Assembly (NCBI GenBank): GCA_026874595.1 | Contig: CM049322.1 | Location: 60,826,886-60,890,885 of the forward strand | Direction of reading: 5' to 3' | Origin: Sipunculus nudus | Taxonomy: Eukaryota > Annelida > Sipuncula > Golfingiida > Sipunculidae | Length of the DNA stretch: 64,000 nucleotides | In this document: piece after piece, positions 51,122 through 61,700 of the stretch | Layout of the letters: every line of letters starts with the position of its first letter | Numbering within the stretch: the first letter of the stretch is position 1 | Made by a program: the position numbers and the translations under genes | The notes under the pieces: generated by a model | The model's input: only the letters and a program-made list of their open reading frames with translations | Told to the model about the DNA's origin: nothing | Database searches by the model: none

Positions 51122-51232
51122 CCTTAAGTTGATCAGCTTAAGCTTAAGTTGATCAACATAGCTTATGTTGAAGTCTTAAGTCTATCAACTTAAACTTATG
51201 TTGTTCAACATAGCTTTTGTTATAATTGGAAA
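51122..51232. repeat. Dyad-repeat block at the right edge of the satellite
   Basis: Matches 37,205-37,310 in order and wording (CTTAAGTTGATCAACATAGC, then AACTTAAACTTATGTTGTTC). Confidence 0.8.
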
Positions 51233-51496
51233 TGTTAAAAAATGATAGTAGTTTTGGTCCTACTCCAGGCAATTAGGGATTTTCTCAGTATTTGAACCTT
51301 GTCTCTTATGCCGATAAGTCATCCGGCTATTTTGAAAATGTCGGTAGTGTCGATAAGTTATTTTATTCTGAAATGTGAACCGTTAAATATATAAGTGGAA
51401 ATGCTTAAAAATTATAGTACTTTTGGTCCTAGTCCAGGCACTAAGGGATTTTCTCAGTATTTGAACATTGTCGCTTATGCCGATAAGTTATTCGGC
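51233..51496 (+). repeat. Last satellite monomers
   Basis: One full and one truncated 168-bp monomer beyond the right-edge block. Satellite homology ends at about 51,496 in the middle of a monomer. Confidence 0.9.
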
Positions 51497-52762
51497 TCGA
51501 ATATATGTCATTATGATACATTAATAAATATAATAAGATTGAATATGTATATTGCGTATATATATTTCGTACTAGGTCAAATGCTATATGTTAGTGCTTC
51601 TTTAAGTATCCCTTGCAATCTTTGTAATAAAATTCTAAATGTATCTAGATTATATATTTAGTGTTTGTACATATGTTTATATGTAAGTGATAGGAAAAGT
51701 TTCACTTCCAGTGCTTCAACTTGTTATCATTTTTGATCATTTTACCTAAATATAATTTTGACAGATATTAGAGTTAAAAACTGAAATTATTTCATGTTTT
51801 ATTTTTTCTCATATTCTGTGATAAGATTAAGTTGAACATATTGCACAACTTTCACATATTTAGTTTTTTCTTTAACTTCTTTTCTCTTTGTACAGATTGC
51901 TAAGTAAGCTGAAGAGTGTTAAAGTTGGAGAGCCATCAGGCACCCGGTCACAAGATTCGATGGTAATTCGATGGTCATTCCTACTTTTATTATTTGCCGC
52001 TTTCCAAGTGTAACTTATTACAAACAAAAATTTATGGCTTACAGTCACAAGGGTTTCAATATTCTTAGTCCGATGCCCAGGTTATACATTTTCATTAAGT
52101 TCTTGAAATGTATAAAAAAAGAGTTTTGTTTCAAAACATACATGTTTGTGGTTTTAATTTAAACGTGTTAACAATTCTAATAATGTTTCCAGGGATATCT
52201 TTTTATAACCGTTTGAACTCAACTTGAGGGTTATGGTCCTAAAGATACATAGGGGTCAAGTGAATGCTAATGCATTGGAAAGCACACAGGTCCTGTTGTT
52301 CATTATAACCAAATTGTTCATTATAACAAGTTGTTCATTATAACAAGTTGTTCATTATAACTAAATTGTTCATTCTCTATATATGTATATATGTGTATAT
52401 ATGTCGGTATATAATCCAAAACATGCATTTTTATGGTCCTAAACTTACGTTTTGGTCCTAAACTTACGTCATGGTCCTAAACTTACATTGTTGCACATTG
52501 TCACAATGACAGTATAGATTGGTGTGTGACCGTGTCAGACTCTTATCCCGAACCGACCACTACACTCCAACCCCTCGCGCTTTTTACATGGTTCTGGAAA
52601 AGTATTTGGTGCAAAAATTACTTAGTTAAAATAAAAGCTAGTAAAATATTGTCACGTGATCGAGATTAAATCTTTTTGATTTTGATTTTTCTATGACTCT
52701 ACAAAATATATCAGCATCTTGTCTTTTACAGTGTATGCTGTGTCAAAATGCAAGAATTTGTG
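51497..52762. other. Spacer between satellite and gene; no gene recognised
   Basis: A+T-rich. It holds units of the 18-bp family (TTGTTCATTATAACAAG, 52,298-52,373), a short (TATATG)n tract and three TATGGTCCTAAACTTAC units (52,433-52,490). A 63-codon frame at 51,971-52,162 has no recognisable feature. One exon-like segment (51,896-51,962) is listed separately. Confidence 0.45.
51896..51962 (+). other. Possible isolated exon
   Basis: A strong pyrimidine tract with TTTCTCTTTGTACAG precedes it and ATG|GTAATT follows. One frame is open across all 22 codons (LLSKLKSVKVGEPSGTRSQD, then SM). Its end phase (0) does not fit the start phase 2 of the segment at 52,949, so it cannot be joined directly to the micro-exon gene. 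It could be an exon with a missing partner, untranslated sequence, or chance. Confidence 0.25.
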
Positions 52763-52770
52763 TATAAATA
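52763..52770 (+). promoter_or_regulatory. Possible TATA box of the micro-exon gene
   Basis: TATAAATA lies 202 bases before the ATG at 52,965. The leader would contain several upstream ATGs, and a good acceptor at 52,948 suggests instead that transcription begins further left, so this is only a candidate. Confidence 0.25.
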
Positions 52771-52948
52771 CGCACTTTCCATACCGAACAATACTGATGT
52801 TGATTAACTCATACCAACGCTCATGTACCATATCTTCAATTCGCTATCTGCTTATATTACCATCTAGTTGACGAATGACATTTGTGAAATGACACCCTTA
52901 CTTTGCCGTGCATGCCAATGACACTAAGTTCGTCACATTTTATTTAAG

Positions 52949-54431
52949 GCCAGAACCTCATGAAATGGCAGAAAAGGATTCACCAGAGCTGGATGAAGAG
53001 TTTTGGAAAGGTCAGATTCTTTATTGAACTTAATTTTGCGAAAAAGATACCTTTATATTTTATAAAAGTTATCCTGAAAAAAACTTTTTAAGGTATCACA
53101 ATTGAAACTTTATTTAAAAATCTCCAACCCAGCTATTAACAAACGCAATACAAGCAAGTATCTATCCAGCTTTCACATTACTGTTTAAATGTATTGTGTT
53201 TTACATCTGTTGCAGCTTTCAGGCTTGAGATGTTCGGGCAAGAAACAATGCCAGGTACGTTATTCATGCAAGCATCATGTTGATTTATATTAAACCAACA
53301 ACTTTTGTGAGCGAATCATTTTATTAGTACTGTTCATGTGTATAGAACTAACTACGTGGCTTGAGCCTCGTGCCAATGAGTCACCCGTGTCATATATAGC
53401 TTTCTGATGTATAACATAGTGGTATTTTAATTTGTGCTTCACAGGAAGATAGCTCCAAAGTAAATTTAAAGTTTTAATATTGTCATATTTTTCACGTCGT
53501 ATTTTTTTTCATAAACTAACGTATTTGAGTTAAGAAAATTTATTCAATACATTTACAGAATTACCTGAAGAATTGGAGACACCTGAGGTAGTCCAGTTAG
53601 GTAGGTATTGCCTAATCATTTTGCAAAGCATACAGAATGAGATATTCTTCAATTTGTCATATTCCTAATCCTTGAGCTCAAATTGTTTAATACCTCATAA
53701 ATAAACACGGTTAAACTTTGTTCATGTCCAAGTCAGCTCTCTAGTTAGGTGAACTTAAAAATTACTCTATCGGATAATCAACCTGTAAGGCCACAGGTCA
53801 GGCCACAGCTCATTTATAACGAGTTTGTTCATTATAACAGCTCAAATATTTTATTTATAAATTCCTCTTAGGTTTTTAATTTGATAAATTGAATACGATT
53901 AATAAAACTTTAACATTTTTATAATTATATGCATTACAGAGTACGGTACTGATACTGGTTCAAGCGACGACCAAGATGATTCGGGTGTGTAATAATTTCT
54001 TTAATGAAATAATCTTATCTAGTGTGTAATTATTCATTTACAGCAATAATCTTATAACATTTAACAGCAGTCTTATATTCTATTATCAGTTGTGTTTCGG
54101 TCATGATTCCGATACAATGAATGATTTATGCCTTTTGCCCTACGGTTTCTCAGGCCGTCTGTTTATTTCTGAAAAATCATCTTACCGTTCTGAGTTCAAT
54201 CTGTGCACAAGATCACTTTTCCGGTGTATTAATATTTCTGTTTTAAATCTGTTCATTCACGTGAAGAAGACAGCCAGTTAAGCGAGGCGTCAGAAGACAA
54301 AGACAGAAACATGTCCAGTGAGTACTTTTTACTTTGATGGAATAATGTTGATTATTCATTGATTTTTGTCATATGTCGATATAGTACTTTTCCATGACGG
54401 TCTTTATGTCTATTAAATATATTTCCCCTTT

Positions 54432-54471
<40 letters not shown>

Positions 54472-57400
54472 TCTTTCTTTCATAAAATTCTAAAGTTAAT
54501 TGTTATTAGTTCTTGTAGTAGCGACACGTATTTTTTACCTAGGACCGTTATAACGAATAACATGGACAGATTCTGTGCACCAAAACATTGTGGTCGATAT
54601 GAAAACGAACTCTTTCCCCTATTTCCATTGATGCATGATACCTGTACATCATTACTAACACAGCTGTGAGACAGCATCTCTCCAGGACCGTTTGTTTCTG
54701 TACATATTCTTCTTTACAATAGTTGACGCCATTACACTAGCCTTTCTCTGTTAAACTGTTTGTTGCGCAGCCATACGTTATATAGATTGAATCCGGTTCA
54801 GAACATTGAATGCAACACTTATCCAACTTACACTGTCAAGTAACGTGATGCTTGTGTTTAATTCGACGTTAACAACACCGTCCAGTCCCAATGAAGCTCG
54901 CGAGACGAATATATTAGGGGAAAAAACTCAACTATCAATTTATTTGATAAAATTCATCTTACCGTTCTGAGTTCAATCTGTGCACAAGCCCACTGTACCA
55001 TGTATTAATCTTTCTGTTTTAAATCTGTTCATTCAGGTGAAGAAGACAGCAAGTTAAGCGCTGCGTCAGAAGACAAAGACAGAAGCATGTCCAGTGAGTG
55101 ATTTTCACTTTAATGGAATAATGCTGATTATTCATTTATTTTTTCATATGTCGCCCTAGTACTTGCCTTAACGGTTTTATGTCCATTCTATGGATTTCCC
55201 CTTTCTTTCTTTCTCTCTCTCTCTTTCTTTCTCTCGCTCTATCATAAATTCTTAAGTTAATTGTTATCAGTTCTTGTAGAAAGGACACGTATTTTTGACC
55301 CCGGACTCTGTCATCCGTTATAACGAATAACATGGAAAGATTGTGTGCACTCAAACATTGTGGTCGATATGAAAACGAACTCTTTCCCCTCTATCCATTG
55401 ATACATAATGGCTGTACAACATTACTAACACAGCTGTGAGAGAGCATCTCTCCGGAACCGTTTGTTTCTGTACATATTCTTCTTTACAATAGTTGAAGCC
55501 ACAACACTAGCTTTTCTCTGTTAAACTGTTTGTTGCGTAGCCATGCTTTAGATTGAATCCGGTTCAGAACAACGTACACTGTCAAGTAACGTGATGCGCG
55601 TGTTTAATTCAACGTTAACAACAGCGTCCAGTCCCAGTGAAGATCGCGAGACGAATATATATGAGAAAAAAAAAACAATTTCAATTTGTTTTAGAAAAAT
55701 CATCTTACCGTTCGGAGTTCAATCTGTGCACAAGATCACTTTTCATATGTATTGACTGTTCTGTTTTCAATCTGTTCTTTCAGGTGAAGAAGACAGCCAG
55801 TTAAGCGAGGCGTCAGACGACAAAGACAGAAACATGTCCAGTGAGTGATTTTTACTTTAATGGAATAATGCTGATTATTCATTGATTTTTGTCATATGTC
55901 GGTTAAGTACTTTTCCATCAGGGTCTTTATGTCTATTCTATGAATTTCCGCTTTTCTCGCTCTCATTTTTTTCACTCGCTCTCATGAATTTTAACGCCAA
56001 AGACAGAAACATTTCCAGTGAGTGTTAAAGTAATTTTTATTTATTGGAATAATGTTGATTATTCATTGCTTTTTGGCATATGTCGATAAAGTACTTTCCA
56101 TAACTGTCTTTATGTCTATTTTATGTATTTCTCTTTTCTCTCTCTCTCTTTCTTTCTTTCTCTCTCTATCTTATAAATTCTAAAGTTAATTGTTACCCGT
56201 TCTTATGGCAGCGACACGTACTTTTGACCTAGGACTCTGTCATCCGTTACAACGGATAACATGGAAAGATTGTGTGCCCCAAAACATTGTGATTGATCTG
56301 AAAGCAAACTCTTTCCCCAATTTCCATTGATACATTATGGCTGTACATCATTAATAACACAGCCGTGAGACAGCATCTCTTCAGGACCGTGTTTGTCTGT
56401 ACATATTCTTTTTTACCACAGGTGAAGCTATAACACTAGCCTTTCATGTTAAACTGTTCGTTGCGCAGCCATGCGTTACATTGAATCCGGTTCAGAACAT
56501 TGAATGCAACACTTATCCAACTTACACTCTCAAGTGACGTGATGCTTGTGTTTAATTCAATGTTACCAACAGCGTCCAGTCTCAGTGAAGCTCGCGAAAC
56601 GAATATATTAGGAAAAAAACTCAACTATCAATTTATTTTAGAAAATTCATCTTACCGTTCTGAGTTCAATCTGTGCACAAGCCCACTGTACGATGTATTA
56701 ATCTTTCTGTTCATTCAGGTGAAGAAGACAGCCAGTTAAGCGAGGCGTCCGACGACAAAGACATAAACATGTCCAGTGAGTAATTTTAAATTAAATGCAA
56801 TAAAGTTGATTATTCATTGATTTTTGTCATATGTCGCCATAGTACTTTTCCATGGCGGTCTGTATGTCCACTCTACATATTTCCTCTTTTCTCTCTCTCT
56901 TTGAATATATACATCTCTCTCATAAATCCCAAAGTTAATTGTTACCAGTTCTTTTAGCAGCGACACGTATTTTTTACCTGGGACTCTGTCATCCGTTATA
57001 ACGAATAACATGGAAAGATTGTGTGCACCAAAACATTGTGGTCGATATGAAAACGAACTCTTACACCTATTTCCTTTATGTATATAATGGCTGTACATCA
57101 TTACTAACACAGCGATGAGAGAGCATCTCTCCAGGTCCGTTTGTTTCTGTACATATTTTTCTTTACAGCAGTTGAGGCCATAACACTAGCCTTTCTCTGT
57201 TAAACTGTTTGCTGCGTAGCCATGCTTTAGATTGAATCCGGTTCAGAACATTGAATGCAACACTTATCCAACTTACACTGTCAAGTAACGTGATGCTTGT
57301 GTTTAATTCAACGTTAACAACAGCGTCCAGTTCCAGTGAAGCTCGCGAGACGAATATATAAGAGAACAAAAAAATCTCAATATATTTTAGAAAAATTATC

Positions 57401-60350
57401 TTACCGTTCTGAGTTCAATCTGTGCACAAGATCACTTTTCCTATGTATTAATTGTTCTGTTTTAAATCTGTTCATTTAGGTGAAGAAGACGGCCAGTTAA
57501 GCGCGGCGTCAGACGACAAAGACCTAAACATTGAATGCAGTGAGTATTTTTATTTTATTGGAATAATGTTTATTATTCATTGATTTTTGTCATATGTCGG
57601 TTTAGTACTTTTCATCACGGTCTTTATATCTATTAAATGTATTTCGCCTTTTCTCTCTCTCTCTCTCTTTCTTTCTTTCTCCCTCTCTCTCTCATAAAAT
57701 TCTACAGTTAATTGTTATCAGTTCTTTTAGCAGCGACACGTATTTTTGACCTAGGACCCTGTCGTCCGTTACAACGGATAACATGGAAAGATTGTGTGCA
57801 CCAGAACATTGTGGTCGATATGAAAAACGAACTCTTACCCCTATTTCCTTTGTGTACATAATGGCTGTACATCATTACTAACACAGCGATGAGACAGCAT
57901 CTCTCCAGGACCGTGTTTGTCTGTACATATTCGTTTTAATCGCAAGTGAAGCTATACCACTAGCCTTTCTCGGTTAAACTGTTCTTTGCGCAGCCATGCG
58001 TTAGATTGAATCCGGTTCACAACATTGAATGCAACCCTTATCCAACTTACACTCTCAAGTAACGTGATGCTTGTGTTTAATTCAACGTTAACATCAGCTT
58101 CCAGTCACAGTGAAGCTCGCGAGACTAACATATAAGGTGAAAACAATTTCAATTTCTTTTAGAAAGGTTATCTTCCCGTTCTGAGTTCAATCTGGGCCCA
58201 AGATCACTTTTGCGATGTATTAATCCTTCTGATTTTAATCTATTTATTAATCCTTCTTATTTAAATCTATTCATTCAGGTGAAGAAGACAGCCAGTTAAG
58301 CGAGGCGTCAGACGACAAAGACATGGTCATGTCCAGTGAGTAATTTTTATTTTAATGGAATAATGTTTAATATTCATTGATTTTTGGCATATGTCCGTTA
58401 AGTACTTTTCCATCACGGTCTTTATATCTATTAAATGTATTTCGCCTTTTCTCTCTCTCTCTTTTTCTTTCTTTCTCCCTCTCTCTCTCATAAAATTCTA
58501 CAGTTAATTGTTATCAGTTCTTTTAGCAGCGACACGTATTTTTTACCTAGGACCCTGTCGTCCGTTATAACGGATAACATGGAAAGATTGTGTGCACCAG
58601 AACATTGTGGTCGATATGAAAAACGAACTCTTACCCCTATTTCCTTTGTGTACATAATGGCTGTACATCATTACTAACACAGCGATGAGACAGCATCTCT
58701 CCAGGACCGTGTTTGTCTGTACATATTCTTTTTATCCGCAGGTGAAGCTATACCACTAGCCTTTCTCTGTTAAACTGTTCTTTGCGCAGCCATGCGTTAG
58801 ATTGAATCCGGTTCAGAACATTGAATGCAACACTTATCCAACTTACACTCTCAAGTAACGTGATGCTTGTGTTTAATTCAACGTTAACATCAGCTTCCAG
58901 TCACAGTGAAGCTGGCGAGACTAATATATAAGGTATAAAAACAATTTCAATTTATTTTAGAAAATTTATTGTACCGTTCTGAGTTCAATCTGTGCACAAG
59001 ATCACTTTTTCGATGTATTAATCCTTCTGATTTAAATCTATTCATTCAGGTGAAGAAGACAGCCAGTTAAGCGAGGCGTCAGACGACACAGACAAAAACA
59101 TGTCCAGTGAGTAATTTTTATTTTAATGGAATAATGTTGATTAATCATTGATTTTTGTCATATGTCAGTATAGTACTTTTCCATCACGGTCTTTATGTCT
59201 ACTCCATGTATTTCCCCTTTTTTCTCTCTATCTCTCTCTATATATATCTCTCTCATTAATCTCTCTCTAAAGTTAATTGTTATCAGTTCTTTTAGCAGCG
59301 ACACTTGTTTTTGACCTAGGACTCTGTCGCCCGTTATAACGAATAACATGGAAAGATTGTGTGCCCAAAAACATTGTGGTCAATATGAAAAACGAACTCT
59401 TTCCCTTATTTCCGTTGTAGACATAATGTCTGTACATCATTACTAACACAGCGATGAGGGAGCATCTCTCCAGGACCGTGTGTCCTTGTAGCAGCAATAA
59501 GTATTGTTTACCTAGGACTCTCTCATCCGTTATAACGAATAACATGGAAAGTTCGTGTGCCCCAAAACATTGTGATCAATATGAAAACGAACTCTTTCAC
59601 TTATTTCCATTGTGGACGTAATGGCTGTGCATCATTACTAACCTTTCTCGGTTCATCTTTGTATTTAAGTCAACGTTAACAACAGCGTCCATAACCATGG
59701 ACACTGTTAGACATCTTAATTGGGATTTCAGACAAGTATCAGTGACCGTGCAGACTGATAGACATGTTAACTGGGCTTTTAGAGAAGTATCAGTGACCGT
59801 GCAGACTGTTAGACCTGTTGACATGACTTTTAGACAAGTATCAGGGATCGTGCATACTGTTTGACATGTGAACAGTGCTTTACCACAAGTGATTCTAATT
59901 TCAACTTAAGACAGTGTTAAGGTCCTCAACTCAACATGTTATGGTCATAAACGTACACTCGACGGGTTATGCTCCTAACACTGACAAGTGACTGTAATTT
60001 CAACTGCAGACAGTGTTAAGGTCCTCAACTCAACATGTTATGGTCCTAAAGGTACAGTGTTATGGTCGTAGACGTACACTATGTCCATAACCTTACATTG
60101 TTAGGTTCCTAAACATACAGTGATATGGTCCTAAATTTACGTTATGTTCCTAAACTTGAAGTGCTATGGTCTTAAACTTAGCGTTATGGTCCTACACTTA
60201 TGTTAGGATCCTAAAATTACATTGATATGGTGCTAAACTAACAGTGTTATGATCCTAAACTTACGATGGTATGGTCCTAAACTTATGGTTATGGTGCTAA
60301 ACATATAGAATTATGCTCCCAAACTTAAGCTTAGAATACAGTTGACATTG

Positions 60351-60415
<65 letters not shown>

Positions 60416-61625
60416 TGTTTACAGGTATTTATGAATGAATATCGGTATGTATGAATGACTGTTAGGCATGTTAACAGGGCTTTTAGACAAGTATCAGTAA
60501 CCGTACAGACTGTTAGACATGTCAACTGGGCTTTTAGACAAGTATCAGTGACCGTGGAGACTGTAAGACATGTTAACAGGGCTTTTAGACAAGTATCAGT
60601 GACCGTGCAGACTGTTAGACATGTTAACAGGGCTTTTAGACAAGTATCAGTGACCGTGCAGACTGTTAGACATGTTAAGTGGGCTATAGACAAGCTTCAG
60701 TGATCGTGCAGACTGTAAGACATGTTAACAGTGCTTTTAGACAAGTATCAGTGACGGTGCAGACTGTTAGACATGTTAACAGGGCTTTTAGACAACTATC
60801 ATTGACATTGCATAGTGTTAGGCATGTTAACTGAAATATTTGATCATCAGACTCTTCTATATCTTTCATATAAACCATAACTGTGCACAGAATTAGTTAA
60901 TAAAACATATAATTAATGTTTAATTATCAGAAGCAGGGCTATTTCCTCTTAGCTTTTCAAATGCTAATATATTTAACAAACGAAATAGGTACATTTTAAT
61001 AAAATGTTATTTTATATATATATAAAAATCATGTATATTTATATTTGACAAAAATTTCCAAAAAATTCAGCTGAGCCACGAGACCCATGGGTCTCTTGTT
61101 TCAATCGTGAATCAAGATTTTTTCCCAGATAAGTATTGTTATAGCACATTTAAAAAAAAAATTATATTTCAGAAACCATCAGAACATCTGCGTAAATGAT
61201 GTGATGTTGCCTGACCAGATTAACTAGAAATGTTGATGCAATTTAAAATATTTTAATCAACTTAAATATTCAAATATATACGACTGAAACTGTTTAGTGA
61301 AATTTGTATATTAAAAATATACTTATTAAAAAAAATTAATACAAAACTTTGTTCATTATTTTCTTGCCTCAGTGATTGGGTTTGTTGTTCTCTCATTTTT
61401 CATATTTTCAATATTTATTTTTATGAAAAAGAATATTAATAAAACTATATTTTACTTCTCATATATCAGTTACATGATGACGTTTAAGTTCCAATTTTTT
61501 TCCAACTTCAGCTGAGCGACGTGACCCATGTGTCCCGTGTGAACCCATGTAACCCATGTAAACTTTTTTTAATTAGACTGTGTTTTGTTGCAGGCACAAC
61601 CATCAGATTACCCTCGGGCCAGATC

Positions 61626-61700
<75 letters not shown>

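Larger units (their letters stand above)
54261..59650 (+). repeat. A-unit tandem array (~0.75-0.8 kb per unit, one exon each)
   Basis: Each unit has the same order: A exon, GTGAGT donor, a (CT)n tract, a CCGTTATAACGAATAACATGG stretch, a TAATGGCTGTACATCATTA module, a decayed acceptor-like site followed by GTGAAGCT, then a pyrimidine run before the next exon. Exon starts are spaced 776, 747, 935, 761, 799 and 771 bp. After A7 the array decays into two partial units (about 59,280-59,440 and 59,470-59,640). Confidence 0.93.

Noticed and set aside
60331-60703. 82- and 120-codon frames on opposite strands with periodic [10 protein letters not shown] or [10 protein letters not shown]
   Set aside because: By-product of the 51-bp minisatellite (17 codons). 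Both strands are open simultaneously.
61594-61628. Possible extra exon after TGTTTTGTTGCAG ([12 protein letters not shown])
   Set aside because: Good acceptor and compatible phase, but no donor before or after the (TA)n tract, so an exon end cannot be assigned.
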